NCBI RefSeq assembly: GCF_022341425.1
Contig: NZ_JABFUC010000008.1
Coordinates: 124,001-188,000 of the forward strand
Length of the DNA: 64,000 bases
Reading direction: 5' to 3'
From: Billgrantia campisalis
GTDB taxonomy: Bacteria > Pseudomonadota > Gammaproteobacteria > Pseudomonadales > Halomonadaceae
The notes beneath the pieces were generated by a model. That model saw only the letters and a program-made list of their open reading frames with translations, was not told the origin of the DNA and ran no database searches. Of this stretch, positions 20,580-36,890 are shown piece after piece. Made by a program: the position numbers and the translations under genes. How positions within the stretch are numbered: position 1 is the stretch's first letter; each line of letters begins with the position of its first letter.

Positions 20580-21166
20580 GTATCGAGATCAATCTCCTGC
20601 CCTGGCGGGAGCAGCAGCGTGCCCGCCGCAGCCGCCGCTTCCAGCTGGCCATCGTGCTCATGGCGGCGCTGGGCGTCGCGGCCGGGCTGGGGGTGACTCA
20701 CCACTACCAGGAGGGGCGCGATGCCCAGCAGCAGCGCAACGCGCATATCCGTGAGCAGATGCAGCGGCTCGATCGGGATATCCAGTCGATCGGCGAGTAC
20801 GAGGCGATCCGCGAGCGCATGATCGGCCAGGTCGAGGTGTTCAGCGAGCTTCAGCAGGGGCGCTCCCAGACCGTGCAGGTGCTGCGCGACCTGACCACCA
20901 GCCTGGTGGATGGCGTGCACTATACGCAGCTGAGCCGTCAGGATGACCGCCTGCGCCTGAGCGGCCTGGCCGAAAGCAATCGCCGGGTCTCCGATCAGCT
21001 GCGCGCCCTGGCGGCGGCTCCCTCGCTGGCTGAGCCGGTGCTCTCGGAGGTCGAGACGGACCAGGGCGCGCGGCGGCGCTTCAGCCTCAGCGTCATGCAG
21101 TTGGCGCCCAGCGATGCGGGCGAGGCAGATGCCTCTCCCGAGGATAGTGCACAGGAGGTGCCATGA
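20576..21166 (+). CDS. pilN: Type IV pilus assembly protein PilN
   Basis: 196 residues. The N-terminal MSIEINLLPWREQQ is the PilM-binding motif, followed by a membrane helix (FQLAIVLMAALGVAAGLGV), a coiled coil and a small ferredoxin-like periplasmic domain. Forms heterodimers with PilO linking the inner-membrane motor to PilP/PilQ. The ATG at 20576 overlaps the pilM stop; the frame is open 9 codons upstream inside pilM but lacks family residues. Confidence 0.93.
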   Translation: MSIEINLLPWREQQRARRSRRFQLAIVLMAALGVAAGLGVTHHYQEGRDAQQQRNAHIREQMQRLDRDIQSIGEYEAIRERMIGQVEVFSELQQGRSQTVQVLRDLTTSLVDGVHYTQLSRQDDRLRLSGLAESNRRVSDQLRALAAAPSLAEPVLSEVETDQGARRRFSLSVMQLAPSDAGEADASPEDSAQEVP

Positions 21167-21786
21167 GTCTCAGTGCCGAAATGCGCCGCTTGCGCGAGCT
21201 CGACTGGCGAAACCTGGATATCAAGGAGTCGGGCAGCTGGCCCTGGTCGCTGCAGGTGCTCTGCTGCGCGCTGGTATTCGGCCTGACCTTCGCCGGCATT
21301 CACTGGTACCTTGCGACCCCCAAGCAGGCCGAGCTGGAGCAGGTCCGGGCCGAGGAGCGTGAGCTGCTGCGCGACTATCGCCTGCGGGCGGCCCAGGCGG
21401 CAAGGCTGCCCGAGATGATCGAGCAGATGGAGGTGCTGGAAGCGCGCATGGAGACGCTCATGGCCATGCTGCCGTCCGGGGCGGAGATTCCCTCGCTGAT
21501 CGACAGCGTCAGCGACCTGGCCCTCGACAGCCAGCTGTCGATAGATTTCATTCGCCTGCGTACGCCGGTCGAGCGAGACTTCTACATCGAGCGCCCCTTC
21601 GATATTCAGGTGCGCGGCGACTATCACCGCATTGCCACCTTTCTGGCCGGCATCGCTGCCCTGCCGCGTATCGTGACCCAGCACGACCTGACCCTGGCGC
21701 CGGTGGAAGACGGGGAGGGGCTGCGGCTGTCCATGCTGGCACGCACCTACAGCTATCGGGATAACGACGCGGAGGTGGCGCCATGA
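21163..21786 (+). CDS. pilO: Type IV pilus assembly protein PilO
   Basis: 207 residues. A short N-terminus, membrane helix (WSLQVLCCALVFGLTFAGIHWYL), coiled coil (AELEQVRAEERELLRDYRLRA) and periplasmic core with MLPSGAEIPSLIDSVSDLAL and RGDYHRIATFLAGIAALPRIV, the PilO pattern. Partner of PilN. Overlaps pilN and pilP by ATGA on both sides, so the operon is tightly coupled. Confidence 0.93.
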   Translation: MSLSAEMRRLRELDWRNLDIKESGSWPWSLQVLCCALVFGLTFAGIHWYLATPKQAELEQVRAEERELLRDYRLRAAQAARLPEMIEQMEVLEARMETLMAMLPSGAEIPSLIDSVSDLALDSQLSIDFIRLRTPVERDFYIERPFDIQVRGDYHRIATFLAGIAALPRIVTQHDLTLAPVEDGEGLRLSMLARTYSYRDNDAEVAP

Positions 21787-22313
21787 TGGCTTCGCGTCGC
21801 CCGTGGGCAGGCCTCTTCGGCGTCGGCCTGCTGGCCCTGGCAGGCTGTGTCGACCCGCAGCTGGACGAGCTGGACCGGGAACTGGCGGCAATTCGCACCG
21901 ACCCGGGGGCGGCGCCCCGCCTGGAGCTGCCTGAGGTGCCGAGCTATGAGGCCACGCCCTACCGGGAGGACGATAGCCGCAGCCCCTTCGTCCCTCGTCA
22001 GCAGGCCGATGAGCGGCGCTCCCAGGCGTTCAGCGGCGAACTGGCTCCCGACCCGGAGCGCCCCAGGGAGCCGCTGGAGCGCTTTGCCCTCGGCGAGCTG
22101 GAGCTGGTCGGCATCCTTACCGTGGGCGGGCAGCCCTCGGCGCTGGTGCGCTCGCCGGACGGGCAGGTGCACCGGCTGCAGGTCGGCAACCGCCTGGGTG
22201 AGAACCGCGGGCGCATCGTCAGTATCACCCAGTCAACCGTGGAGCTGGTCGAAACGGTCATGCAGCGTGAGGGATGGGTCGAGCAGCGCCGACGCCTGAC
22301 GCTCAGCGAGTAA
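21783..22313 (+). CDS. pilP: Type IV pilus lipoprotein PilP
   Basis: 176 residues. Lipoprotein signal peptide with lipobox L-A-G-C (LLALAGCVDPQ), a flexible acidic linker and a C-terminal beta domain (LERFALGELELVGILTVGGQPSALV ... HRLQVGNRLGENRGRIVSITQSTVELVE) that binds the PilQ N-terminal domains. The ATG overlaps the pilO stop; a second ATG follows directly, so the start may be 21786. Confidence 0.94.
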   Translation: MMASRRPWAGLFGVGLLALAGCVDPQLDELDRELAAIRTDPGAAPRLELPEVPSYEATPYREDDSRSPFVPRQQADERRSQAFSGELAPDPERPREPLERFALGELELVGILTVGGQPSALVRSPDGQVHRLQVGNRLGENRGRIVSITQSTVELVETVMQREGWVEQRRRLTLSE

Positions 22314-22362
22314 CTTACAGGATGCCGGTCACCCCCACGGGAAGGCCGGTGAAGGGCAGGGG

Positions 22363-24477
22363 ATGGATGTCATGACACAGATGATTCGCGCGGTGCTGGT
22401 GCTTGGCCTGTTGGCGGCGTCCACGTCGGCGCTGGCGGCGTCAACGCTGACCGGATTGGACTTTCGCCAGGGCGAGGGGGGAGAGCTGCAGGTCGATCTG
22501 ACCTTCAGCGGCGGCGTGCCCGAGGTGCGAGGCTATCGGCTCGACGAGCCGGCGCGTCTGACCATCGACCTGATGGAGACCGGCAACCGGCTCGATCAGC
22601 GGCGCATCGAGCTGGGGGTCGGTGGGGTCGAGCAGGTGACCGCCCTGGAGGCCGGGGCGCGCACCCGCCTGGTCTTCAACCTCGAGGAGCCCCTGCCCTA
22701 CAGCACCACCGAGCAGGGCGACCGCCTGCGGCTGGCGATCGGGGGCAGCGTGTCGGCGCGGCCGGCGTCGGCACCGGCGACAGCGACGCAGCCTGAGCCG
22801 CAGTCCGAGCCACGCCTGGCGGCCGAAAGCCGCCTGCCGACCCTGGAGGATATCGACTTTCGCCGCGGCGAGGGGCGCGCCGGCCGACTGATCGTCACCT
22901 TCGACCGTGCCGGGGTGGACGCCCGGGTGCGCGAGGCCAGCGGCAACCGCATCGTCGCCGTATTGCGCGATGTGGTCCTGCCCGAGGCCCATAACCAGGT
23001 GCTCGACGTCAGCGACTTCGGCACCCCGCTGCGGCGGATCACGCCGCGCCCCGGTCGCGACGGCCTGACCCTCGATATCGAAGGCAGCGGCGAGTACGCC
23101 ATGGTCTCCACCCAGAGCGGCCGTCAGCTGACCATCGAGGCGCAGCCGGTGACCCAGGCGGAGCGCGACCGGCGGGTGCGCGAGCAGTTCCCCTACACCG
23201 GCGAGCGCATCACCCTCAACTTCCAGGACATCGAGGTGCGCTCGGTGCTGGCGATCATCGCCGACTTCACCGGGCTCAACCTGGTGGCCAGCGACAGCGT
23301 CACCGGCCGGGTGACCCTCAATCTTCAGGACGTGCCCTGGGACCAGGCGCTGGACCTGGTGCTCAAGAGTCACGGCCTGGCGAGCCGCCAGGAGGGCAAC
23401 GTCATCCTGGTGGCCCCGGCCAGCGAGCTGGCCAACATCGAGCAGCAGGAGCTCGAGGCGCGTACTCAGATGGAGACCCTGGCCCCGCTGACCTCGGAGT
23501 ACCTGCAGGTGCGCTACGCCCGCGCCGAGGACCTGGCCCGGCTGCTGCGCGGCGAGGACGGCTTCGGGTTGCTCACGGAGCGCGGCCGGGTGGCCGTGGA
23601 TCAGCGCACCAATACCCTGCTGATCCAGGACACCGCCGATCAGATCCAGGAGATATTGGCGACTATCGACCGCCTCGACGTGGCGGTGCGCCAGGTGCAG
23701 ATCGAGGCGCGGATCGTGATCGCCCGGGACGGCGTGACTCAGGAGCTGGGGGTCAACTGGGGTGCGTCTTCGACCCGAGGCTTCAGGGAAAGGGAGCGTG
23801 ACGGTGATCAGATGATGCCTCCGGAGGAGCAGAATGTCTTCGATTTTGTCCGGCGGGATCTCAATCCCCAGGGCCTGAACCGGGCCCGCGGCGGGCTGGC
23901 GGTGGATCTGGGCGGTGAGGATCCGCTCTCGGCCTTCACCTTTGGCTATCTAGCCGGCGATATCCTGCTCGATCTCGAGCTGCGGGCCCTGGAGAGCGAG
24001 AACAAGAGCCAGACCATCTCTCAGCCGCGGGTGATCACCGCCAATCAGCGCACCGCGGTGATCAAGCAGGGTCAGGAGGTACCCTTCCAGGAGGCCACCG
24101 CCAGTGGGGCCACCAACGTGGAGTTCAAGGAGGCGGTGCTGTCGCTGGAGGTGACCCCGCAGATCACCCCCGACAACCGCATCATCATGGACCTGGTGAT
24201 CAATAACGACACCATTGCCGATGAGGTCTTCGGCGGGGTCCCGGTCATCGACACCAACCAGATCGAGACCCAGGTGCTGGTCGACAATGGTGAAACCGTC
24301 GTGCTGGGTGGTATCCTGACTACCGAAGAGCTCAGTCGCATCGTGAAGACGCCCTTTCTCGGCGATCTGCCGGTGCTCGGCCGGCTCTTCCGATACAATG
24401 AGCAGAGCAACCAGAAAGTGGAGCTGCTGGTGTTCATCACTCCCCGGATACTCGACGACGGCATGGCGATTCGCTGA
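22363..24477 (+). CDS. pilQ: Type IV pilus secretin PilQ
   Basis: 704 residues. Signal peptide ([18 protein letters not shown]), two AMIN domains (about residues 27-130 and 160-265) that bind peptidoglycan, an STN/secretin N0 domain ([28 protein letters not shown]), an N1 domain ([15 protein letters not shown]) and the C-terminal secretin pore ([23 protein letters not shown] ... [10 protein letters not shown] ... [33 protein letters not shown]). Forms the outer-membrane gate for pili. The start could also be the ATG at 22372. A 49-bp gap after pilP. Confidence 0.95.
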   Translation: MDVMTQMIRAVLVLGLLAASTSALAASTLTGLDFRQGEGGELQVDLTFSGGVPEVRGYRLDEPARLTIDLMETGNRLDQRRIELGVGGVEQVTALEAGARTRLVFNLEEPLPYSTTEQGDRLRLAIGGSVSARPASAPATATQPEPQSEPRLAAESRLPTLEDIDFRRGEGRAGRLIVTFDRAGVDARVREASGNRIVAVLRDVVLPEAHNQVLDVSDFGTPLRRITPRPGRDGLTLDIEGSGEYAMVSTQSGRQLTIEAQPVTQAERDRRVREQFPYTGERITLNFQDIEVRSVLAIIADFTGLNLVASDSVTGRVTLNLQDVPWDQALDLVLKSHGLASRQEGNVILVAPASELANIEQQELEARTQMETLAPLTSEYLQVRYARAEDLARLLRGEDGFGLLTERGRVAVDQRTNTLLIQDTADQIQEILATIDRLDVAVRQVQIEARIVIARDGVTQELGVNWGASSTRGFRERERDGDQMMPPEEQNVFDFVRRDLNPQGLNRARGGLAVDLGGEDPLSAFTFGYLAGDILLDLELRALESENKSQTISQPRVITANQRTAVIKQGQEVPFQEATASGATNVEFKEAVLSLEVTPQITPDNRIIMDLVINNDTIADEVFGGVPVIDTNQIETQVLVDNGETVVLGGILTTEELSRIVKTPFLGDLPVLGRLFRYNEQSNQKVELLVFITPRILDDGMAIR

Positions 24478-25019
24478 TGCAGGACCTGCCCAACCTGATA
24501 CTGGTCGGCCCCATGGGGGCCGGCAAGAGCACCATCGGCCGCCTCCTGGCGGCCGAGCTGTCACGCGACTTCTACGACAGCGACCACGAGATCCAGGCGC
24601 GCTGCGGTGCCGATATCCCCTGGATCTTCGACGTCGAGGGCGAAGCCGGCTTTCGTCTGCGTGAGGAGCAGATGATCGAGGAGCTGACCCGCCTCGACGG
24701 CGTGGTGCTGGCCACCGGCGGGGGCTCGGTGCTGCGCGAGTCGAACCGCCGCCGGCTGCGCGAGCGCGGCACGGTCATCTACCTGTTCACCACCGTGGAG
24801 CAGCAGCTCAAGCGGGTGGCCAAGGACCGCAACCGGCCGCTGCTGCAGCGCGGCGACCGGGAGTCGCTGCTGCGCGAGATGTTCGCCCTGCGTGACCCCC
24901 TCTACCGCGCCACCGCCGATATCGTGGTGCGCACCGACCGCCGCGGGCCGCGGGCCGTGGTCAACGACATCGTGCGGCGCGTGCAGCGGCTGGTCGATCC
25001 CCTTCAAGCCAAGGCCTGA
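24477..25019 (+). CDS. aroK: Shikimate kinase
   Basis: 180 residues. Walker [13 protein letters not shown], shikimate-binding [27 protein letters not shown], Walker B-like [11 protein letters not shown] and the lid arginine region [13 protein letters not shown]. Phosphorylates shikimate in the chorismate pathway. The ATG shares a base with the pilQ stop (TGATG), so it is coupled to the pilus operon, an arrangement common in gammaproteobacteria. Confidence 0.96.
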   Translation: MQDLPNLILVGPMGAGKSTIGRLLAAELSRDFYDSDHEIQARCGADIPWIFDVEGEAGFRLREEQMIEELTRLDGVVLATGGGSVLRESNRRRLRERGTVIYLFTTVEQQLKRVAKDRNRPLLQRGDRESLLREMFALRDPLYRATADIVVRTDRRGPRAVVNDIVRRVQRLVDPLQAKA

Positions 25020-25023
25020 TGCC

Positions 25024-26136
25024 ATGACCCTCAGTGATTCTTCCAGCGCCCAGCGCCGCCTGCAGGTGGCGCTGGGCAGCCGCAGCTATCCCATTCACAT
25101 CGGCCCCGGGCTGCTCGGCGATCCCGAGTGGCTGAGTCCCTATCTGGCCGGGCGCCAGGTGATGATCGTCACCAACGAGACGGTAGCGCCTCTCTATCTC
25201 GAGCGCTGCCGTGGCGGCCTGCCCGCCGACGCCGAGGTGCGCGAGCTGGTGCTGCCCGACGGCGAGGCCACCAAGACCCTGGCGAGCGTCTCGCGTATCT
25301 GGGATGCGCTGCTCGAAGCCGGCTTCAACCGTCGCTGTACCCTGGTCGCCCTGGGCGGCGGGGTGATCGGCGACATGGTGGGCTTCGCCGCGGCCTGCTA
25401 TCAGCGCGGCGTGGCCTTCATCCAGGTGCCCACGACGCTGCTCTCCCAGGTCGACTCCTCGGTGGGCGGCAAGACCGGGGTCAACCACCCGCTGGGCAAG
25501 AACATGATCGGTGCCTTCTGGCAGCCCCGGGCGGTGCTGATCGACACCGATACCCTGGCCTCCCTGCCCTCGCGGGAGCTCTCGGCGGGGCTCGCCGAGG
25601 TGATCAAGTACGGCCTGATCCGCGACGCCGATTTCCTGGCCTGGCTGGAGGAGGCGATGCCGGCGCTGCGTGACCTGGACGCCGCGGCCCTGACCCGGGC
25701 CATCGAGCGTAGCTGTGCCCTCAAGGCCGAGATCGTCGCCGAGGATGAGACCGAGCAGGGCGTGCGTGCCCTGCTCAACCTGGGGCATACCTTCGGTCAC
25801 GCCATCGAGGCCCACCAGGGCTACGGCAAGTGGCTGCACGGCGAGGCGGTGGGCGCCGGCATGCTGATGGCCGCCGAGCTGTCGCATCGCCTGGGCTGGC
25901 TCGACGAGGCCGAGGTGGCGCGTACCCGCGCCCTCATCGAAGCCGCCGGCCTGCCGCTCGCAGTGCCCGCCGAGATGGGGGAGGAGGACTTTCTGGCGCG
26001 GATGCGTCTGGACAAGAAGAACCTCGACCACCGTTTGCGGCTGATTCTGCTGCGCGCCCTGGGCGACGCCTGCGTGCATGACCAGACGCCAGACGACCAG
26101 CTTTCGGCCCTGCTGCGGGACTTTCCGCGCCGCTGA
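25024..26136 (+). CDS. aroB: 3-dehydroquinate synthase
   Basis: 370 residues. NAD- and metal-dependent enzyme converting DAHP to 3-dehydroquinate. Motifs: [53 protein letters not shown], and metal-binding [12 protein letters not shown] with KWLHGEAV. The frame is open far upstream inside aroK, but the ATG at 25024, 4 bp after aroK, gives the family start. No damX gene follows, unlike E. coli. Confidence 0.96.
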   Translation: MTLSDSSSAQRRLQVALGSRSYPIHIGPGLLGDPEWLSPYLAGRQVMIVTNETVAPLYLERCRGGLPADAEVRELVLPDGEATKTLASVSRIWDALLEAGFNRRCTLVALGGGVIGDMVGFAAACYQRGVAFIQVPTTLLSQVDSSVGGKTGVNHPLGKNMIGAFWQPRAVLIDTDTLASLPSRELSAGLAEVIKYGLIRDADFLAWLEEAMPALRDLDAAALTRAIERSCALKAEIVAEDETEQGVRALLNLGHTFGHAIEAHQGYGKWLHGEAVGAGMLMAAELSHRLGWLDEAEVARTRALIEAAGLPLAVPAEMGEEDFLARMRLDKKNLDHRLRLILLRALGDACVHDQTPDDQLSALLRDFPRR

Positions 26137-26558
26137 GCGCCCATCTACCCTGCCATTCGACGTTTTCGACGCCCGCCGCCGTGCGGGCGTCGGCGTGTCG
26201 GGCCGCTCGGCACGATGAAATCAGCATGCCGTATGCCGTATCGGTATGGGGAAAAATGGCCAAATTAGACTAAAGTCTACCTGTCCGGCCATCTCGTTGG
26301 TATAGCGTTTATGGGGTCTGCAAGTCGTTGACTTGGGGGTGTTTTTTGCTCGCGGCGTTTTGCCAAGTGGCGGATTTGGCAAGATTTTTTTAGGCGGGGT
26401 AGGGGGTGGCGATTGCGCGGGATGCCCGGGGGTGACTATGCTGTGCGTCCTTTGTCCGCCACAGCGGCCGGCCTTGTTCGGCAGGCATAAATTTAAAAAA
26501 ACATATTATAATATCAATGCATCGCTGTGATGTCAATCGTATTGCTAGAGGCACGCCC
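26137..26558. other. 422-bp gene-free region between aroB and gltB
   Basis: Contains a GC-rich hairpin after aroB (GACGCCCGC 26168-26176 with GCGGGCGTC 26183-26191, no T run); near-direct repeats GCCGTAT / GCCGTAT / CGGTATG around 26229-26247; a perfect dyad TAGACT-AA-AGTCTA at 26266-26279; then a T-rich and G-rich tract and a short AT-rich block with a TATAAT box immediately before gltB. No convincing gene. The dyad could be an operator or a hairpin; I cannot assign a regulator. Confidence 0.5.
26507..26512 (+). promoter_or_regulatory. Consensus -10 box (TATAAT) in front of gltB
   Basis: A perfect TATAAT inside an AT-rich stretch, 46 bp before the gltB ATG. At 16-18 bp upstream there is no good -35, so an activator-dependent promoter is possible; gltBD promoters are usually activator-controlled (Lrp in E. 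coli). Confidence 0.45.
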
Positions 26559-29500
26559 ATGAATAGAGGCCTTCATCACCCCGGCGAATTCCGTGACAAC
26601 TGTGGGTTCGGTCTGATTGCCCACATGGAGGGGCAGGCCAGCCACGACCTGCTGCGCACGGCCATCGAGTCGCTCACCTGCATGACCCACCGCGGGGGCA
26701 TTGCCGCCGACGGCAAGACCGGAGACGGCTGCGGGCTGCTGCTCAAGCTGCCCGAGACCTTCATGCGCGAGGTGGCCGCCGAGGCCCTGGACGTGCAACT
26801 GGGCGAGCGTTTCGCGGTGGGGGCGGTCTTCCTGCCCGATGACGATGCCCGCGAGGCCCGGGCCCGCAGCGTGCTGGAGGGCGAGCTGCGCGCCTGTGGC
26901 CTGGTGATCCGCGGCTGGCGCGACGTGCCGGTGGACCCCGCCTGCTGTGGGCCCATGGCGCTGGCCTGCCTGCCGCGGATTCGCCACCTGTTCGTCGAGC
27001 CCGGCAAGGGCTGCGACCCCCAGCGCTTCGATGTCGAGCTGTTCATGGCCCGTCGTCGCGCCGAGCAGATGCTGCGCGAGGAGGAGGACTTCTACGTCTG
27101 CTCACTCTCCTCCCAGGTGATCTCCTACAAGGGGCTGGTGATGCCGGTGGACCTGCCGGCGTTTTATCAGGACCTCGGCGATGAGCGCCTGGAAACCGCC
27201 ATTTGCGTCTTCCACCAGCGCTTCTCCACCAACACCGCGCCGCGCTGGCCGCTGGCTCAGCCCTTCCGGCTGCTGGCCCATAACGGCGAGATCAACACCA
27301 TCGAGGCCAACCGCGGCTGGGCCAACTCGCGCAAGGCGAACTTCGTCAACGAGCGGCTGCCCGACATCGCCGAACTCGACGAGATCGTCAATACCAGCGG
27401 CTCCGACTCCTCGAGCATGGACAACATGCTCGAAGTGCTGCTGATGGGCGGCATGGAGCTTCACCGGGCGGTGCGCATGATGGTGCCGCCGGCGTGGCAG
27501 AACGTCGAGACCATGGACGGCGAACTGCGCGCCTTCTACGAGTACAACTCCATGCACATGGAGCCCTGGGATGGTCCGGCCGGGGTGGTGATGACCGACG
27601 GCCGCCAGGCGGTGTGCATGCTCGACCGTAACGGCCTGCGTCCGGCGCGCTGGGTGATCACCAAGAACGGCTATATCACCCTGGCCTCGGAGATCGGCAC
27701 CTACGACTATGCCCCCGAGGACGTGGTGGCCAAGGGGCGTGTCGGCCCGGGGCAGATTCTCGCCGTGGATACCCACACCGGCGAAGTGCTGCACACCGAG
27801 GACATCGACAGCCGTCTGAAGTCCGCCTATCCCTACAAGCGCTGGCTGAAGGAGGAGGCGCACTATCTGGAGTCGGCGCTGACCGAGCTGGCCAGCTTCC
27901 AGAACATGGACGCCGATGCGGTGAAGACCTGGCAGAAGATGTTCCAGGTCAGCTTCGAGGAGCGCGACCAGGTGCTGCGTCCGCTGGCCGAGAGCGGCCA
28001 GGAGGCGGTGGGTTCCATGGGTGACGACACCCCCATGGCGGTGCTCTCCGGCAAGCAGCGCCTGCTCACCGATTACTTCCGCCAGAAGTTCGCCCAGGTC
28101 ACCAACCCCGCCATCGACCCGCTGCGCGAAGCGATCGTGATGTCACTGGAGACCTGCATCGGCGCCGAGCGCAACGTCTTCAAGGCGACGCCGGAGCATG
28201 CCCACCGGATCATCCTGACCACCCCGGTGCTGTCGCCGCGCAAGTTCGCCGCGCTGCTCGACCAGGACGCCCCGGCCTTTGCCAGCCATAGCCTGAGCAT
28301 GGGTTATGACCCGGAGCAGATCGGCCTCAAGGGGGCGCTGGCCGAGCTTTGCCGCCAGGCGGAAGCGGCGGTGCGCGATGGCAAGGTGATCCTGGTGCTC
28401 TCCGACGCCCATCTCGACAAGGGCCAGCTGCCCATTCACGCCGCGCTCGCCGTGGGGGCCGTGCACCACCATCTGGGCAAGCTGGCGCTGCGTCCCAACG
28501 CCAACCTGGTGGTGGAGACCGGCTATGCCCGCGATGCCCACCAGATGGCGGTGCTGTTCGGTGTCGGCGCCACCGCGGTCTTCCCGTGGCTGGCCTACCA
28601 GGTGATGGCCGACATGCATCGCACCGGCGAGCTCACCGGCAACCCGGCGGATGCCCGCGAGAACTACCGCAAGGGGCTGCAGAAGGGGCTGTTCAAGATC
28701 CTCTCCAAGATGGGCATCTCGACGCTCGCCTCCTACCGCGGTTCCCAGCTGTTCGAGGCGGTGGGGCTCAGCGACGAAGTGATGGCGCTCTGCTTTACCG
28801 GCATGGCCTCGCGCATCCAGGGCACCGGTTTTGCCGAGCTGCAGCTGCAGCAGGAGCTGCTGGCCCGCGAGGCCTGGACGCCGCGCAAGGGGATCGCCCA
28901 GGGCGGGCTGTTCAAGTACGTCCACGATCATGAGTACCACGCCTACAACCCTGACGTGATCAAGACGCTGCAGGAGGCCGTCCAGGAGGGCGACTACACC
29001 AAGTGGAAGAAGTTTGCCCAGCTGGTCAACGAAAGGCCGGTGGCCACCCTGCGCGACCTGCTGAGCCTCAAGTCTGCCGAGACGCCGCTGGCCCTGGAGG
29101 AGGTGGAGTCGGTCGAGTCGCTGATTCCGCGCTTCGACAGCGCCGGCATGTCGCTGGGCGCGCTCTCCCCCGAGGCCCACGAGGCCCTGGCCCAGGCCAT
29201 GAACGAGGCCGGCGGGCGCTCGAACTCCGGCGAGGGCGGCGAGGACCCGGCCCGTTACGGCACTATTCGCAGCTCCAAGATCAAGCAGATCGCCTCGGGG
29301 CGCTTCGGCGTCACTCCGGCCTACCTGGTCAATGCCGAGGTGCTGCAGATCAAGGTGGCCCAGGGCGCCAAGCCCGGCGAGGGCGGCCAGTTGCCCGGCG
29401 GCAAGGTCAACGAACTGATCGCCCGGTTGCGCTATTCGGTGCCGGGGGTGACCCTGATCTCGCCGCCGCCGCATCACGATATCTACTCCATCGAGGACCT

Positions 29501-31010
29501 GGCGCAGCTGATCTTCGACCTCAAGCAGGTCAACCCGGATGCCCAGGTGTCGGTAAAGCTGGTCTCCGAGCCGGGTATCGGCACCATCGCCACCGGGGTG
29601 GCCAAGGCCTACGCCGACCTGATCACCGTCTCGGGCTATGACGGCGGCACCGCGGCAAGCCCCCTGACCTCGATCAAGCATGCCGGCAGCCCCTGGGAGC
29701 TGGGGCTGCCCGAGGTGCACCAGGCGCTGCGCATCAACGGCCTGCGCGACAAGATCCGCCTGCAGACCGACGGCGGCCTGAAGACCGGCCTCGACGTGGT
29801 CAAGGCGGCGATCCTCGGCGCCGAGAGCTTCGGCTTCGGTACGGCGCCGATGGTGGCGCTGGGCTGCAAGTACCTGCGCATCTGCCACCTCAACAACTGC
29901 GCCACCGGTGTCGCCACCCAGCACCAGTACCTGCGCGACGAGCACTTCCGCGGCACCGTCGACATGGTCAAGCACTACTTCCGCTTCATTGCAGAAGAAG
30001 TGCGCGAGCTGATGGCGATGCTCGGCGTACGCCAGCTCACCGATCTGATCGGCCGCACCGATCTGCTCGAGGTGCTGGAGGGCGAGACCGCCTCCCAGCG
30101 CAAGCTCGACCTCTCGGGTCTGCTGGGCAACGACTTCGTGCCGGCGGATGCGCCCCAGTTCTGCCGGGTGAGCCGCAACGTGCCCCACGACCCGGGCGCC
30201 AAGAACCAGGAGGTGCTCGAGGCGCTGGCCAATGCCATCGAGCAGAAGTCGGGCGGCGAGTTTGCCTTCTCGATCACCAACTGCGACCGCTCGGTGCCGG
30301 CGCTCAGCTCGGGGGCCATCGCCAAGCGCTACGGCGAGGCGGGGCTCGAAGAGGCGCCGATCAGGGTGCGCTTCGAGGGCGTGGCCGGCCAGAGCTTCGG
30401 GGTGTGGAACGCTCGCGGGCTCGACCTCTACCTGGAAGGCGATGCCAACGACTACGTGGGCAAGGGCATGAACGGCGGCAAGATCGTCATCGTGCCGCCC
30501 CGGGCGAGCCGTTTCGAGAGCCACAAGACGGCGATCATCGGCAACACCTGCCTGTATGGCGCCACCGGCGGCAAGCTGTTCGCCGCCGGCACCGCCGGGG
30601 AGCGCTTCGGGGTGCGCAACTCCGGCGCCCACGCGGTGATCGAAGGCGCCGGCGACCACTGCTGCGAGTACATGACCGGGGGCCTGGTCTGCGTGCTGGG
30701 CAGAACCGGCGTCAACTTCGGCGCCGGCATGACGGGCGGCTTCGCCTACGTGCTCGACGAGGACCGCTCCTTCGTCGACCGCTATAACCACGAGCTGGTG
30801 GAGATCCACCGGGTCAACACCGAAACCATGGAGGCCTATCGACGTCATCTGCGGGAAATCATCGAGGAGTACGTGGCCGAGACCGGCTCGCGCCGCGGGC
30901 TCGACATCCTCGACGATTTCAGTGAATTCGTTCGTCACTTCTGGCTGGTGAAGCCCAAGGCGGCAAGCCTCAACAGCCTGCTGGCCCAATCCCGGCGCCA
31001 GCCGGAATAA
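26559..31010 (+). CDS. gltB: Glutamate synthase (NADPH), large subunit
   Basis: 1483 residues. N-terminal class II glutaminase: [14 protein letters not shown] then Cys15 in CGFGLIAH, the nucleophile freed by removing a 14-residue propeptide. Then the central domain, the FMN-binding synthase domain ([41 protein letters not shown]), the 3Fe-4S cluster cysteines in [12 protein letters not shown], and a C-terminal GXGXG beta-helix ([31 protein letters not shown]). Transfers the glutamine amide to 2-oxoglutarate. The ATG at 26559 is used; 14 further in-frame codons upstream lack family residues. Its 3' end is tandemly duplicated. Confidence 0.96.
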   Translation: MNRGLHHPGEFRDNCGFGLIAHMEGQASHDLLRTAIESLTCMTHRGGIAADGKTGDGCGLLLKLPETFMREVAAEALDVQLGERFAVGAVFLPDDDAREARARSVLEGELRACGLVIRGWRDVPVDPACCGPMALACLPRIRHLFVEPGKGCDPQRFDVELFMARRRAEQMLREEEDFYVCSLSSQVISYKGLVMPVDLPAFYQDLGDERLETAICVFHQRFSTNTAPRWPLAQPFRLLAHNGEINTIEANRGWANSRKANFVNERLPDIAELDEIVNTSGSDSSSMDNMLEVLLMGGMELHRAVRMMVPPAWQNVETMDGELRAFYEYNSMHMEPWDGPAGVVMTDGRQAVCMLDRNGLRPARWVITKNGYITLASEIGTYDYAPEDVVAKGRVGPGQILAVDTHTGEVLHTEDIDSRLKSAYPYKRWLKEEAHYLESALTELASFQNMDADAVKTWQKMFQVSFEERDQVLRPLAESGQEAVGSMGDDTPMAVLSGKQRLLTDYFRQKFAQVTNPAIDPLREAIVMSLETCIGAERNVFKATPEHAHRIILTTPVLSPRKFAALLDQDAPAFASHSLSMGYDPEQIGLKGALAELCRQAEAAVRDGKVILVLSDAHLDKGQLPIHAALAVGAVHHHLGKLALRPNANLVVETGYARDAHQMAVLFGVGATAVFPWLAYQVMADMHRTGELTGNPADARENYRKGLQKGLFKILSKMGISTLASYRGSQLFEAVGLSDEVMALCFTGMASRIQGTGFAELQLQQELLAREAWTPRKGIAQGGLFKYVHDHEYHAYNPDVIKTLQEAVQEGDYTKWKKFAQLVNERPVATLRDLLSLKSAETPLALEEVESVESLIPRFDSAGMSLGALSPEAHEALAQAMNEAGGRSNSGEGGEDPARYGTIRSSKIKQIASGRFGVTPAYLVNAEVLQIKVAQGAKPGEGGQLPGGKVNELIARLRYSVPGVTLISPPPHHDIYSIEDLAQLIFDLKQVNPDAQVSVKLVSEPGIGTIATGVAKAYADLITVSGYDGGTAASPLTSIKHAGSPWELGLPEVHQALRINGLRDKIRLQTDGGLKTGLDVVKAAILGAESFGFGTAPMVALGCKYLRICHLNNCATGVATQHQYLRDEHFRGTVDMVKHYFRFIAEEVRELMAMLGVRQLTDLIGRTDLLEVLEGETASQRKLDLSGLLGNDFVPADAPQFCRVSRNVPHDPGAKNQEVLEALANAIEQKSGGEFAFSITNCDRSVPALSSGAIAKRYGEAGLEEAPIRVRFEGVAGQSFGVWNARGLDLYLEGDANDYVGKGMNGGKIVIVPPRASRFESHKTAIIGNTCLYGATGGKLFAAGTAGERFGVRNSGAHAVIEGAGDHCCEYMTGGLVCVLGRTGVNFGAGMTGGFAYVLDEDRSFVDRYNHELVEIHRVNTETMEAYRRHLREIIEEYVAETGSRRGLDILDDFSEFVRHFWLVKPKAASLNSLLAQSRRQPE

Positions 31011-31093
31011 GTGAGGCGGCGTCAGCCGGAATAAGTGAGGCGGCGGCGGCCGGAATCAGTGCGACGGCCGCCGGAATGAATGAGGCGGCGTCC
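31001..31093 (+). repeat. Four tandem units duplicating the gltB 3' end
   Basis: Units begin GCCGGAAT: 31001-31024 (24 bp, holding the gltB stop TAA), 31025-31048 (24 bp, nearly identical to the first), 31049-31069 (21 bp, diverged) and 31070-31093 (24 bp). Every unit is a multiple of three. The first two share GCCGGAATAAGTGAGGCGGC exactly. Confidence 0.85.
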
Positions 31094-31103
31094 GGCAACG
31101 TGA

Positions 31104-32594
<1,491 letters not shown>

Positions 32595-32627
32595 GGCTCT
32601 GTGCATGGCGGCTCCGCCAGCGGTGAG

Positions 32628-32728
32628 CGGCGCCGGGGACAGGTCGAAGCGGGGGTCCGATTCCAGGGAAGGAATCGGTAGCGCCCAGGGAGGGGTTCAC
32701 AGCGCCCCCGCGTAGGCCTGTCGCCGGA
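32628..32728 (+). repeat. Dispersed structured repeat, copy 2
   Basis: Same element as at 2289-2390. P1 CCGGGGACAGG (32633-32643) with CCTGTCGCCGG (32717-32727); P2 GCGGGGG (32649-32655) with CCCCCGC (32705-32711); P3 CCGATTCC, loop AGGGAA, GGAATCGG (32657-32678). Relative to copy 1 the A-T pair in P2 becomes G-C and a G-C pair in P3 becomes T-A, so pairing is kept. Lies between gltD and pyrG, both plus strand. Confidence 0.85.
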
Positions 32729-32806
32729 ACAGCCGCGAACGGTTGCCGTCGGTGCCCGCCTCCTGAGCGAGAGGCGGGGCTCCCTGCGACGCCCCCTTCG
32801 CCTTGA

Positions 32807-35511
<2,705 letters not shown>

Positions 35512-35544
35512 GCCACCGATCCCCACCGACTCACTCAACGCTGA

Positions 35545-36861
<1,317 letters not shown>

Positions 36862-36890
36862 GTCTGGGCGGCGATATCGCCGATCGGATT

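Noticed and set aside
26333..26530. 65-codon frame upstream of gltB
   Set aside because: Gly/Phe-rich product from the T- and G-rich tract, no ribosome-binding site, overlaps the gltB promoter region.
28143..30989. 948-codon minus-strand open frame inside gltB
   Set aside because: Antisense to a fully conserved gltB; no recognisable domain.
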